This document shows, piece after piece, positions 49,529 to 58,532 of a stretch of 64,000 nt of DNA. The position numbers and the translations under genes are program-made. The stretch is from NCBI RefSeq assembly GCF_023147585.1, contig NZ_JAHXOZ010000005.1, forward strand, positions 89,609 to 153,608. The letters are read 5' to 3'. Under the pieces are notes generated by a model. It was not told where the DNA came from and ran no database searches. It saw only the letters and a list, made by a program, of their open reading frames with translations. The first letter of the stretch is position 1; every line of letters begins with the position of its first letter. The DNA comes from Micrococcus sp. EYE_212. GTDB taxonomy: Bacteria; Actinomycetota; Actinomycetes; Actinomycetales; Micrococcaceae.

Positions 49529-50574
49529 GCGCGGGCCTCCTCGGGCTCCAGGTCCCAGTTCAGGTCGTCGATCGCGTCGAGGATGCGGTCCACGTTCGGC
49601 AGGTGGTGCTCCTCCAGCTTCGGGGCGGGGAAGGGGATGTCGAAGCCGGTCACGCGCAGCACCGGAGCGGCGAGCGAGTGGAAGCAGCGCTGCTGGACGC
49701 GCGCCACGAGCTCCGAGGCCACGGACGCGAAGCCCTGGGGCTCGGCGACGACGACGGCGCGGCCCGTCTTGGACACGGAGGCCGCGACGGTCTCCTCGTC
49801 CAGCGGGTTCACGGTGCGCAGGTCCACGACCTCCACGCTGTAGCCCTCCTCCTCCGCGGCCGCGGCGGCGGCCAGGCAGGTGGGCACGGACGGGCCGTAG
49901 GACACCAGGGTGACGTCAGTGCCGGTGCGGACGACGGCGGCCTGGGCCCAGGCCTCGCCGTGCTCCTTCTTCTCCTCGACGCGGGCCCAGCGCTCCTCGA
50001 ACTCGGCGCGCAGCTCGTCCAGGTCCAGCTCGGCCTTGGTCCAGTACATCTTCTTGGGCTCCATGAAGACGACCGGGTCGTCCAGGCGGATGGCCGAGCG
50101 CAGCATCATGTAGGCGTCCTTGACCGAGGCCGGGGTGTACACCTTCAGGCCGGGGGTGTGCGCGTAGTAGGACTCGGAGGAGTCGCAGTGGTGCTCCACG
50201 CCGCCGATGCCGCCGCCGTAGGGGATGCGGATGGTCATGGGCATGGGGGCCGCGCCCTTGGTGCGGTTGCGCATCTTGGCCACGTGGCTCGCGATCTGCT
50301 CGAACGCGGGGTAGGCGAAGGCGTCGAACTGCATCTCGATGACCGGGCGGGCGCCGCCGAGGGCCATGCCCACGGCCATGCCCGCGATGCCGGACTCGGC
50401 CAGCGGGGTGTCGAAGCAGCGCTCCTCGCCGAAGCGCTTCGTCAGGCCGTCGGTGATGCGGAAGACTCCGCCGAGGGTGCCGACGTCCTCGCCGAACACG
50501 ACCACCATCGGGTCGGCGGCCATCTCGTCGGCCAGGGCCGCGTTGAGCGCGGCGGCGAAGGTCAGGGTCGCCAT
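49525..50574 (-). CDS. bkdB: Branched-chain 2-oxoacid dehydrogenase E1 beta
   Basis: A 349-residue transketolase-like subunit: DPMVVVFGEDVGTLGGVFRI, FDTPLAESGIAGMAVGMALG, EMQFDAFAYPAFEQIASHVA, and the C-terminal VVAEPQGFASVASELVARVQ. It pairs with the alpha subunit encoded two bases upstream of its ATG to form the heterotetrameric E1. CAGGAGG lies seven bases before ATG 50574, inside the end of the alpha gene. Confidence 0.94.
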   Translation of the reverse strand: MATLTFAAALNAALADEMAADPMVVVFGEDVGTLGGVFRITDGLTKRFGEERCFDTPLAESGIAGMAVGMALGGARPVIEMQFDAFAYPAFEQIASHVAKMRNRTKGAAPMPMTIRIPYGGGIGGVEHHCDSSESYYAHTPGLKVYTPASVKDAYMMLRSAIRLDDPVVFMEPKKMYWTKAELDLDELRAEFEERWARVEEKKEHGEAWAQAAVVRTGTDVTLVSYGPSVPTCLAAAAAAEEEGYSVEVVDLRTVNPLDEETVAASVSKTGRAVVVAEPQGFASVASELVARVQQRCFHSLAAPVLRVTGFDIPFPAPKLEEHHLPNVDRILDAIDDLNWDLEPEEARA

Positions 50575-50576
50575 GC

Positions 50577-51785
50577 TCAGGCCTCCTGGGTCTCGGTGCG
50601 GGACAGCTCCTCGGCCAGCTGCGCGCGCTGGGCGGCGAGCTGGGGGGTCTGCACGGTGTACACGTGGTCGAAGAGCTCGAGCGGGTCCAGCTCGACCTCG
50701 GCGTTCATGGCGTCGCGCAGGCGGGCCGCAACGTCCTCGGCGTCCTGGGTGATCTGCTCGGACACCTCGTCGGTGAGGGCGCCGGTGCCCTGCAGGTACG
50801 CGGTCATGCGGCGCAGCGGATCGCGCTCGGCCCACATCTGCACCTCGGCGTCCTCGCGGTACCGCGTGGGGTCGTCGGTGTTGGTGTGCGCCTGCATGCG
50901 GTAGGTGTCCGCCTCCACGAGGAAGGGGCCCTGACCCGCGCGGCACAGGTCCACGGCACGGCCGAGGACGGCCAGGAGGGCGGCGAGGTCGTTGCCGTCC
51001 ACGCGCTCGCCGGCCAGGCCGTAGCCCACGGCCTTGTGGGCCAGGGACGGGGCGGCGGACTGCTTCGCGAAGGGCACGGAGATCGCGTACTTGTTGTTCT
51101 GCACGAAGAAGATCACCGGCAGCTTGAACACGGCGGCGAAGTTCAGCGCCTCGTGGAAGTCGCCCTCGGAGGTGCCGCCGTCGCCGACCATGGCCAGGCA
51201 GACGACGTCCTCGCCGCGCAGGCGGGCCGCCTTGGCCAGGCCGACGGCGTGCAGCATCTGGGTGGTCAGCGGCGTCGCCTGCACGGAGACGCGGTGCTCC
51301 TTGGGGTCGTAGCCCTGATGCCACGTGCCCTGGTAGGCCACCATGACGTCGAGGGGGTCCACGCCGCGGGCGATCACGGCCACGGTGTCGCGGTAGGTCG
51401 GGAAGAGCCAGTCGTCCTGGCCCAGGCACACCGCGGCGGCGACCTCGGCTGCCTCCTGGCCGTGGGAGGACGGGTACACGGCCATGCGGCCCTGGCGCAC
51501 CAGCGCGTAGTTCTGGTCGTTGACGCGGCGGCCGATCACGAGGTGGCGGTAGGCCTCCAGCAGGGTCTCGTCCGAGGGCAGCGGGTACTCGTGGCCGGGC
51601 TCGGTGCCCTGCTCCTCCGGGGAGAGCAGCGTGCCGTCCTCGCCGATGAGCTGGATGCGGCGGGTCGCGGGGAGCAGGTACTCCTCGAGGGAGATGCCGA
51701 AGGCGGCGCCGGCGTTGGTGCTCGCCGCGGCCTTGGCCGCCTCGTCGGCGGCCGTGCCGGGCACGGCGGGGGTGGAGTCACTCAC
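50577..51785 (-). CDS. bkdA: Branched-chain 2-oxoacid dehydrogenase E1 alpha
   Basis: A 402-residue thiamine-diphosphate subunit. After a 30-residue Ala-rich lead: MAVYPSSHGQEAAEVAAAVC, the ThDP motif MVGDGGTSEGDFHEALNFAA to VQNNKYAISVP, and the phosphorylation-loop-like TYRMQAHTNTDDPTRYRED. Branched-chain rather than pyruvate use is inferred because the operon diverges from an Lrp-family regulator, the usual bkdR arrangement; products would prime branched fatty acids. GTG 51785 follows GAGAGGA. Confidence 0.92.
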   Translation of the reverse strand: MSDSTPAVPGTAADEAAKAAASTNAGAAFGISLEEYLLPATRRIQLIGEDGTLLSPEEQGTEPGHEYPLPSDETLLEAYRHLVIGRRVNDQNYALVRQGRMAVYPSSHGQEAAEVAAAVCLGQDDWLFPTYRDTVAVIARGVDPLDVMVAYQGTWHQGYDPKEHRVSVQATPLTTQMLHAVGLAKAARLRGEDVVCLAMVGDGGTSEGDFHEALNFAAVFKLPVIFFVQNNKYAISVPFAKQSAAPSLAHKAVGYGLAGERVDGNDLAALLAVLGRAVDLCRAGQGPFLVEADTYRMQAHTNTDDPTRYREDAEVQMWAERDPLRRMTAYLQGTGALTDEVSEQITQDAEDVAARLRDAMNAEVELDPLELFDHVYTVQTPQLAAQRAQLAEELSRTETQEA

Positions 51786-51901
51786 GTTGGGTCCTCTCGA
51801 TCTGTGGCCTTCAGTGTGCCGGTCGAGGGCATTCTGTCGCCCGCCGGCGGAGAATCAGTGGAGCAATGGAATACTTTGGCCTGTTGCTGGAGACGTTCTG
51901 C

Positions 51902-51907
51902 TAGTGT
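51902..51907 (+). promoter_or_regulatory. Putative -10 box of the Lrp-type regulator
   Basis: TAGTGT, giving a leader of about 120 bases before ATG 52032. The same 246-bp gap must also hold the bkd promoter. Confidence 0.45.
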
Positions 51908-52031
51908 GACCGGTGACACGGAGACGGACCGTACAAGGCGTCAGTCCCGCGTCGGCGGCGGCCCCCGAGCTGCCCGCCGGAGCGGCCGCGGCCCGCCGTC
52001 CCCATCCTGCCCCAGCTCTCGAGGAGATCCC

Positions 52032-52508
52032 ATGGCCACCGATGCCCTGGACCGCGTGAACCGCGCGATCGTGCGCGAGCTGACCCAGGACGGCCGCCTC
52101 TCCGTCGCCGCGCTGGCCGAGCGCGTGCACATCTCCCGCGCGCACTGCTACTCGCGCCTCAACCGGCTGCAGGACGCCGGCGTCATCACCGGATTCACGG
52201 TGCGCGTGGACCCCGTCAAGGTCGGCCTGGGCGCCTCGGCGCACGTCACCCTCAAGCTGCGCCAGCACAACTGGCGCGAGCTGCGCGCCACCCTGCTGGC
52301 CATCCCGGAGGTGTGGCACGTCTCCCTCGTGGGCGGGAACATGGACGTGATCCTGCTGGTGCGCGCCCGGGACAACGCGGACCTGCGCCGGGTCATCTTC
52401 GACGAGCTGCAGACCCTGCCCGGCGTCGTCGACACCCAGACCTACATGATCTTCGACGACCACGCCTCCGGTCAGACGGTCCCCCCAGAGGACCCGGCGG
52501 CCGCCTGA
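52032..52508 (+). CDS. bkdR: Lrp/AsnC-family regulator, BkdR-like
   Basis: A 158-residue regulator with an N-terminal helix-turn-helix (LDRVNRAIVRELTQDGRLSV; ALAERVHISRAHCYSRLNRL) and a C-terminal ligand-binding RAM domain (AHVTLKLRQHNWRELRATLL; WHVSLVGGNMDVILLVRARD). GAGGAGA precedes ATG 52032. It diverges from the bkd operon, so it probably activates that operon in response to branched-chain amino or keto acids. The gap contains GCAA and TTGC half-sites 17 bases apart near 51862-51887. Confidence 0.92.
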   Translation: MATDALDRVNRAIVRELTQDGRLSVAALAERVHISRAHCYSRLNRLQDAGVITGFTVRVDPVKVGLGASAHVTLKLRQHNWRELRATLLAIPEVWHVSLVGGNMDVILLVRARDNADLRRVIFDELQTLPGVVDTQTYMIFDDHASGQTVPPEDPAAA

Positions 52509-52530
52509 CCCGCGCTCCAGCGGGACGCGT

Positions 52531-53871
52531 TCACGCCCGCGGCCGCACCGCCACGTCGGCCGGTTCGGCGACGGCACCCGGCCCCGCCGGCAGCACGATG
52601 CGGAACACGACGGCGCCCGCCGCGCACACCGCCGCGAGCGCGCCGACGCCCCACGCGAGGCCGGCCGCCGCGGTGACCAGGGAGACCAGCAGCGGGCCGG
52701 CGAGCATGCCGGCGTCGGACATGGACCGCCACAGCCCCAGGAACTGGGGGCGGGCGTTGGCCGGCGAGTAGTCCGCGCCGAGCGTCATGACGATCCCCGA
52801 GCCGAACCCGTTGCCGATCCCCAGCAGCAGCGCGGCCGCCGCGAATGCGAGCGGGTGCGCGGAGAGGCTCACCGCGAGGAACCCCGCCCCGAGCAGCGCG
52901 AGGCAGGGCACCGCGACCGCGCGTCGGCCGTACCGGTCCATGAGCCGCCCGGACGGATAGAACAGGAGCAGGTCCGCGGCGCCTGCGAGGCCGAAGGCGA
53001 GCGAGGCGGCCGCCGGGTCGAGGCCGAGGTGGGCGGCCCACAGCGGGATCACCGCGTTGCGCGCCGCGCGGGCCGCCGAGACGGCCATGACGCCGAAGCC
53101 CGCCGTCAGCAGCACCCCGCGCTGGGCGCGCGCCACATCCGCGACGCGCGGGCGCCCTTGCCCGACCCGGGGTGCACCGCCCCCGGCCCCCGCCGCCGTC
53201 CCCCGGGCCGCGACGCCGGCCGTCTCCCCGGGCACCGTCAGCTCGCGGATGCGCAGGCACAGGACCGCGCCGGCCGCCATGGTCGCCGTCGCGGCGGCGA
53301 AGGCGCCGGACAGCCCCAGCCCCGCCTGGGCGGCGGCGCCGAGGAAGGGACCGGAGAACACGCCGATGCGGATGGTCCCCCCGAGCGTGGACATCGCCCG
53401 CGCGCGGTGGGTGGCCGGGATGGCGACCGCCAGGTAGGCCTGCCGGGCGAGGTTGAACCCCGCCCCCGCGACGCCCACCAGGAGCACGGCCAGCAGGAAC
53501 AGGGCGAGCCGGCCCGGCTCGCTCACCCCGCCGCCCGGGACGACGGCGGCCGAGGCGAGGGCCGCCGTCGTGCCCCAGGCCAGGCCCGCCCCGGCGGTGC
53601 CGAGCACCGCCGAGACGATCATGGTGAGCCGCTCCCCCGCGCGGGCGGCGAGGAGCGAGGCCGGACCGTTGGCCACGAGAGAGCCGAGGCCCACCAGGAC
53701 GACGACGGCGGCGGCCTGGGCCGTGGTGAGGCCGAGGGCGAGCGCCGCGGAGGCGATGGCCGGCGTCATGGCGCCGAGGCCGATCGCGTAGACCACGGAC
53801 GGCGCGTAGATCTGGAAGGCCCCCCGCAGGTCGCCGAGGCGGGACCGGGTCGCGGGGGTGGGAGAGCTCAC
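52531..53871 (-). CDS. MFS transporter
   Basis: A 446-residue twelve-helix major facilitator. GRLMDRYGRRAVAVPCLALL is the motif A loop of the second half; GIGNGFGSGIVMTLGADYSP and GLWRSMSDAGMLAGPLLVSL are typical of drug/sugar-type MFS proteins. A long Gly/Ala/Pro-rich central loop (about 215-250) joins the halves. Substrate unknown. GTG 53871 is seven bases after CAGACT, a near-match -10, so it may be leaderless. It is convergent with bkdR. Confidence 0.85.
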   Translation of the reverse strand: MSSPTPATRSRLGDLRGAFQIYAPSVVYAIGLGAMTPAIASAALALGLTTAQAAAVVVLVGLGSLVANGPASLLAARAGERLTMIVSAVLGTAGAGLAWGTTAALASAAVVPGGGVSEPGRLALFLLAVLLVGVAGAGFNLARQAYLAVAIPATHRARAMSTLGGTIRIGVFSGPFLGAAAQAGLGLSGAFAAATATMAAGAVLCLRIRELTVPGETAGVAARGTAAGAGGGAPRVGQGRPRVADVARAQRGVLLTAGFGVMAVSAARAARNAVIPLWAAHLGLDPAAASLAFGLAGAADLLLFYPSGRLMDRYGRRAVAVPCLALLGAGFLAVSLSAHPLAFAAAALLLGIGNGFGSGIVMTLGADYSPANARPQFLGLWRSMSDAGMLAGPLLVSLVTAAAGLAWGVGALAAVCAAGAVVFRIVLPAGPGAVAEPADVAVRPRA

Positions 53872-53916
53872 CGGTCGAGTCTGCCCGCACTGGCGCGCCG
53901 CGTCCAGGCCGCTCAC

Positions 53917-53922
53917 TACCCT
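53917..53922 (+). promoter_or_regulatory. Leaderless -10 box of the purine permease gene
   Basis: TACCCT, six bases, then ATG 53929. Confidence 0.65.
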
Positions 53923-53928
53923 GGTGCC

Positions 53929-55425
53929 ATGTCCTCGCGCACCGCCTCCTCCCCCGCCGCCCCGCCCGGGCCACCACGCCCGCCGGCCCCCGCCTCCGGC
54001 CTCGACCGCTTCTTCCGCATCTCGGCACGCGGCTCCACCGTCGGCCAGGAGATGCGCGGCGGCCTCGCCACGTTCCTGGCCATGAGCTACATCATCGTGC
54101 TCAACCCGCTCGTGCTCTCCGGCGCGGACGCCCACGGGGACGTGCTCGGCGTGCCGCGCGTGGCCGCCGTGACCGCGCTCGTGGCCGGCGTCGCGACCAT
54201 CGTGATGGGCGTGTGGGCGCGGCACCCGTTCGCCCTCGCCGCGGGCCTGGGCATCAACGCGTTCGTGGCCATCACCGTGGCCACCACCCCGGGCATGACG
54301 TGGCCGGACGTCATGGGACTCGTGGTGCTCGCGGGCCTGGTGATGGTGGTGCTCGTGGCCACCGGCTTCCGCACGGCGGTGTTCAACGCGGTGCCGGAGG
54401 CGCTGAAGACGGCCATCGTCGTCGGCATCGGCCTGTTCATCGCCCTGATCGGCCTCGTCAACGCCGGGTTCGTGCGCCGCCTCCCCGACGCTGCGGGCAC
54501 CACCGTGCCCGTGGGCCTGGGCATGGGCGGCGAGCTGGCCGGGTGGCCGGTGCTCGTGTTCATCGTGGGCCTGGCGGTCACGGCGATCCTCGTCATCCGC
54601 GGGACGCGCGGGGCCATCCTCATCGGCATGGTGGTGGCCACCGTGCTGGCCAACATCCTCGAGGCCGTGTTCCACATCGGCCCCTCCGTGGCCGCGGACG
54701 GCACCGTGAACCCGCTCGGCTGGTCCCTCGTGGCGCCGTCCGTTCCGGACTGGGCGGCCCCGGACCTCTCGCTGCTGGGCCACGTGTCCCTCTTCGGCGC
54801 CTTCGACACCCTCGGCGGGCTCATGGCGTCGCTGCTCGTCTTCGCGATCCTGCTCTCGGTGTTCTTCGACGCGATGGGCACCTCCGTGGGCCTCGCCCGC
54901 GAGGCCGGCACCGTGGAGCCCGACGGCACCATCCCGGACCTCAACCGGGTGCTCATGGTGGACGCCCTCGCGGTGACCGCCGGCGGCGGCGCGTCCGGCT
55001 CCGCCAACCAGATCTTCGTGGAGTCCGGCACCGGCATCGGCGAGGGCGCCCGCACGGGCCTGGCCTCCGTGGTCACGGGCCTGCTGTTCCTGCTGGCCAT
55101 GTTCCTCACGCCCCTGATCCACCTCGTCCCGTTCGAGGCGGTGGCGCCCGCCCTCGTGGTGGTGGGCTTCATGATGTGCGCGCAGGTGACGCGCATCGAC
55201 TGGTCGGACTGGGGTGCCGCACTGCCGGCCTTCCTCACGTTCATCCTCATGCCGTTCACGTACTCGATCGCCAACGGCATCGGCGCCGGCATGATCGCCT
55301 ACGCGGTCATCCGCGCCGGCCAGGGCCGCGCCCGTGAGGTGCATCCGCTGCTGTGGCTGGTCGCCGCCGCGTTCGTGGTGTTCTTCGGCATGGGCGTGGT
55401 GCGGGGGATCCTCGGCCTGGCCTGA
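53929..55425 (+). CDS. NCS2-family purine permease (AzgA/PbuG type)
   Basis: A 498-residue membrane transporter with the AzgA-type opening LDRFFRISARGSTVGQEMRG and FLAMSYIIVLNPLVLSGA, then FALAAGLGINAFVAITVATT, VFFDAMGTSVGLAREAGTVE and GSANQIFVESGTGIGEGART. These proton symporters take up hypoxanthine, guanine or adenine. About 13 membrane segments are visible. The leaderless ATG 53929 is 57 bases from the divergent MFS start. Confidence 0.92.
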   Translation: MSSRTASSPAAPPGPPRPPAPASGLDRFFRISARGSTVGQEMRGGLATFLAMSYIIVLNPLVLSGADAHGDVLGVPRVAAVTALVAGVATIVMGVWARHPFALAAGLGINAFVAITVATTPGMTWPDVMGLVVLAGLVMVVLVATGFRTAVFNAVPEALKTAIVVGIGLFIALIGLVNAGFVRRLPDAAGTTVPVGLGMGGELAGWPVLVFIVGLAVTAILVIRGTRGAILIGMVVATVLANILEAVFHIGPSVAADGTVNPLGWSLVAPSVPDWAAPDLSLLGHVSLFGAFDTLGGLMASLLVFAILLSVFFDAMGTSVGLAREAGTVEPDGTIPDLNRVLMVDALAVTAGGGASGSANQIFVESGTGIGEGARTGLASVVTGLLFLLAMFLTPLIHLVPFEAVAPALVVVGFMMCAQVTRIDWSDWGAALPAFLTFILMPFTYSIANGIGAGMIAYAVIRAGQGRAREVHPLLWLVAAAFVVFFGMGVVRGILGLA

Positions 55426-55439
55426 CCCCCGGCGGCCGC

Positions 55440-55928
55440 TCAGTGCGGGAGCGCCGCGGTCCGCATCTCCAGGTACGCGGAGATCTCCATGGTGAGCACG
55501 TCCTTGCCGTCCTGGTTGCACACCCGGGACGCGAACACCACGAGACCCCGTCCCTGCTCCGGCTCGAGCGTCAGCTCGGTCACGACCGCGTCCCCGGTGA
55601 GGACGTCCCCGGGCCGAACCGGGCGCACGAAGCGCAGGCGGTCGATGCCCCGCCCCGCGATCACGTGCCAGTGGTCCGTGCGGGCGAGCACCTGGAGCCG
55701 CTGGAGGATCGCCACGGTGTGGATGCCGCTCGCGATCAGTCCCCCGTAGCGCCCGTGGGTGACGCTGCGCTCCGGGTCCGTGTGGATGAACTGGGGGTCC
55801 CACTGGCGGGCGAACGCCATGACCTCCTCCTCGGTGACCGGGTACGAGCCCATCGATGACCGCGTCCCCACCGGGAAGTCCTCGGCGTACAGTCCGGCGC
55901 CCCGCATCCGTGCCTCGTCGTCTCGCAT
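55440..55928 (-). CDS. MaoC-family dehydratase
   Basis: A 162-residue hot-dog protein: GAGLYAEDFPVGTRSSMGSY, FARQWDPQFIHTDPERSVTH (a variant hydratase pattern with D and H) and GLIASGIHTVAILQRLQVLA. It probably hydrates enoyl-CoA intermediates. AAGGAG precedes ATG 55928. It diverges from the acyl-CoA ligase operon and likely shares its regulation. Confidence 0.87.
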   Translation of the reverse strand: MRDDEARMRGAGLYAEDFPVGTRSSMGSYPVTEEEVMAFARQWDPQFIHTDPERSVTHGRYGGLIASGIHTVAILQRLQVLARTDHWHVIAGRGIDRLRFVRPVRPGDVLTGDAVVTELTLEPEQGRGLVVFASRVCNQDGKDVLTMEISAYLEMRTAALPH

Positions 55929-56003
55929 CTCCGGTCGACTCCTTCTCCTCGCGACGCCAGGGCTCCGTGCGCCTCGTCCGTCCGATCCGCCTGCGCGTCA
56001 TCA

Positions 56004-56032
56004 TTGCACATTCGTGCAGATCGCCATACAGT
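56004..56032 (+). promoter_or_regulatory. Promoter with overlapping inverted repeat before the acyl-CoA ligase operon
   Basis: TTGCAC (56004-56009) and TACAGT (56027-56032) are spaced 17 bases apart, the best -35/-10 pair in the window. The inverted repeat TGCAC-ATTC-GTGCA (56005-56018) covers the -35, suggesting a repressor site. Confidence 0.6.
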
Positions 56033-56106
56033 CGCATAGCATCCACGGATGAGACGGACATCACACGTCTGACCGCCCGCTTCCGCACGCGACCCAGGAG
56101 CACCCC

Positions 56107-57663
56107 ATGCCCACCCTGCCCGGCGTCCTCGCCTCCACCGCCCGCCGCGTCCCGGACCGCCCCGCGCTGCGGTGGGGCGAGTCCTCCCTCACGTACGGGG
56201 AGCTGGACCGCACCGTCACCCGCCTCGCGGCAGAGCTCGCCGACCGCGGCGTCCAGCGGGGGGACCGCGTGGTCCTCGTCGCGGGCAACACCATGGCCTT
56301 CGTGGTCGGGATCTACGGCGCGCTGCGCGCCGGGGCCATCGCCGTTCCCGTCAACCCCCGCTCCGCCGCGCCCGAGCTCCGGCACTTCCTCGCCGACACC
56401 GAGTCGTCGATGGTCCTCGTTGACCCGGCCGCCGGCGACGGCGTCCGCGCACTGCAGGCCGACGACGGCGGGCTGGGGACGGCGACGGCCCTCGGCCTCG
56501 GCGAGCTGGACGGGTTCGACGACGTGCTCGCCGCGGCGCTGGCCCGCGACGAGTCGACGTTCGAGCGCGAGCTGTCCGAGGACGACGACGCGCTGATCAT
56601 CTACACCTCGGGCACCACCGGCCGGCCCAAGGGCGCCCTGTTCGACCACCACCGCGTGCTCTGGGTCGGGCAGAACATCACCATGGGCCTCGGCCTCCGC
56701 CTGGACGAGACGATGCTGCACGTGGCCCCGCTCTACCACTCCGCGTCCCTCAACCTGCTGCTCTTCAACGGCGTGATGCTGGGCGCCACCCAGGTGCTGA
56801 TGCCCGCGTTCGCGCCGGACGACGTGCTGGAGGCGCTGGAGCGCGAGAAGGTCACGGTGTTCTTCGGCGTCCCCACGATGTTCGCCCACATGCTGCGCAG
56901 CCCGCAGATGGCCGCCCGGGACCTCTCCCACCTGCGCCACCTCTTCTACGGAGCCGCCCCGATGCCCGCGAGCACCGCGGAGGCACTCGTCGCCGCCCTC
57001 CCGCACGTGGACATCGTCCAGGCCTGCGGCCAGACGGAGGGCGGTCCCGGCGGCATCCTCCTCACCCACGAGGAGGTCATGGCCCACCCGTCCGCCAGCG
57101 GACGCCTGGCCATGCCGAACACGGAGGTGCGCGTCGTCGACGCCGACGGCGAGGACGTGGCCGTCGGCGAGGTGGGCGAGATGATCATGCGCGGCGAGAC
57201 GATGATGAAGGGCTACTGGCGCAACCCCGAGGCCACGGCCGCCACCGTGGTCGACGGCTGGGTGCACACCGGCGACCTGACCCGCGTGGACGAGGGCGGC
57301 TACCTCACGATCGTCGACCGCCTCAAGGACCTGATCATCACCGGCGGCCGCAACGTCTACTCGGTGGAGGTGGAGAACGCGCTCGCCGGCTGCCCCGGCG
57401 TCGCCGAGCTCGCGATCGTCGGCCGCGACCACCCGGACTTCGGGGAGAGCATCGTCGCCGTGGTCACCCCCGCGCCGGGGGCCACCGTGACCCTGGAGGA
57501 CCTCCGCGCGTACGGCGAGAGCCGGATCGCCCGCTTCAAGCTCCCCCACGACCTCGTGATCGCGGAGATCCCGCGCAACCTGTCCGGGAAGATCCTGAAG
57601 CACCGGCTGCGGGCCCAGCTCGACGGACCCGTCAGATCGGCCGACCCCGCCGCGCAGGCCTGA
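56107..57663 (+). CDS. Acyl-CoA synthetase (AMP-binding)
   Basis: A 518-residue ANL ligase: LTYGELDRTVTRLAAELADR, P-loop IIYTSGTTGRPKGALFDHHR, VDIVQACGQTEGGPGGILLT, GWVHTGDLTRVDEGGYLTIV, DRLKDLIITGGRNVYSVEVE and the catalytic lysine in IPRNLSGKILKHRLR. It is the first gene of a rightward operon with an SDR and an acyl-CoA dehydrogenase, so a short or branched fatty acid or similar acid is the likely substrate. AGGAG precedes ATG 56107. Confidence 0.92.
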   Translation: MPTLPGVLASTARRVPDRPALRWGESSLTYGELDRTVTRLAAELADRGVQRGDRVVLVAGNTMAFVVGIYGALRAGAIAVPVNPRSAAPELRHFLADTESSMVLVDPAAGDGVRALQADDGGLGTATALGLGELDGFDDVLAAALARDESTFERELSEDDDALIIYTSGTTGRPKGALFDHHRVLWVGQNITMGLGLRLDETMLHVAPLYHSASLNLLLFNGVMLGATQVLMPAFAPDDVLEALEREKVTVFFGVPTMFAHMLRSPQMAARDLSHLRHLFYGAAPMPASTAEALVAALPHVDIVQACGQTEGGPGGILLTHEEVMAHPSASGRLAMPNTEVRVVDADGEDVAVGEVGEMIMRGETMMKGYWRNPEATAATVVDGWVHTGDLTRVDEGGYLTIVDRLKDLIITGGRNVYSVEVENALAGCPGVAELAIVGRDHPDFGESIVAVVTPAPGATVTLEDLRAYGESRIARFKLPHDLVIAEIPRNLSGKILKHRLRAQLDGPVRSADPAAQA

Positions 57664-57750
57664 CCCCCGCCGGCGCCTCCGTCCTCGAGCGGCGCCGCCT
57701 CAGCCCGACCCCACCACCCGTCCCGCGGGACGAGAATCGAGATCACGACC

Positions 57751-58494
57751 ATGCAGATCAAGGACCGCACCTTCATCATCACCGGCGGGGCCTCCGGCCT
57801 CGGCGAGGCCACCACGACGGCGCTGCTCGAGCGCGGCGCCCACGTCGTGGTGGCCGACCTCGCCGGGTCCGCCCCCGAGGGCGCCGTGCTCGTGGAGACC
57901 GACGTGACCGACTCGGACCAGGTGGCCCGCGCGGTCGAGGAGGCGACCCGCCAGCCCGGGCCGCTCTCCGGCGTCGTGAACTGCGCCGGCATCGGCACGC
58001 CCGCGAAGGTCCTCTCCCGCGAGGGGGCGCAGCCGCTCGAGGCCTTCGAGAAGATCATCGCCGTCAACCTCGTGGGCACCTTCAACGTCATCCGCCTGGC
58101 CGCCCAGGCCATGGCGGGCAACGAGCCGGACGAGGACGGCGGCCGCGGCGTCATCGTCAACACCGCGTCGGTGGCCGCGTTCGAGGGCCAGATCGGCCAG
58201 GCCGGCTACTCGGCCTCCAAGGGCGGCGTCGTGGCCATGACCCTGCCCATCGCGCGCGAGCTGGCAGCGCACGGCATCCGCGTGAACACGATCGCCCCCG
58301 GGCTCTTCCTCACGCCCATGATGAGCCAGCTGCCGGAGAAGGCGAGGGAGTCCCTGGGCCAGCAGGTCCCGTTCCCCTCACGCCTCGGCGACCCGTCCGA
58401 GTACGCCCACCTGGTGACCCACCTCGTGGAGAACCAGATGATCAACGGCGAGACCATCCGGCTCGACGGCGCCATCCGCATGGCCGCGCGCTGA
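57751..58494 (+). CDS. Short-chain dehydrogenase, 3-hydroxyacyl-CoA dehydrogenase type 2-like
   Basis: A 247-residue SDR: nucleotide motif [40 protein letters not shown], and the catalytic Ser/Tyr/Lys in VNTASVAAF and [16 protein letters not shown]. The insertion [20 protein letters not shown] with the end [20 protein letters not shown] is that of the HSD10 class, which oxidises 3-hydroxyacyl-CoA with NAD. It sits between the ligase and the acyl-CoA dehydrogenase, completing three steps of beta-oxidation. Confidence 0.91.
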   Translation: MQIKDRTFIITGGASGLGEATTTALLERGAHVVVADLAGSAPEGAVLVETDVTDSDQVARAVEEATRQPGPLSGVVNCAGIGTPAKVLSREGAQPLEAFEKIIAVNLVGTFNVIRLAAQAMAGNEPDEDGGRGVIVNTASVAAFEGQIGQAGYSASKGGVVAMTLPIARELAAHGIRVNTIAPGLFLTPMMSQLPEKARESLGQQVPFPSRLGDPSEYAHLVTHLVENQMINGETIRLDGAIRMAAR

Positions 58495-58532
58495 CCGCCC
58501 CACTGAGCCACACCGACACCGAGGAGACCCCC

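Noticed and set aside
52531..57603. A 1690-codon open frame on the minus strand
   Set aside because: Only 52531-53871 codes for a protein family (MFS). The rest lies opposite clear rightward genes (permease, acyl-CoA ligase) and is an artefact of few stop codons in high-GC antisense frames.
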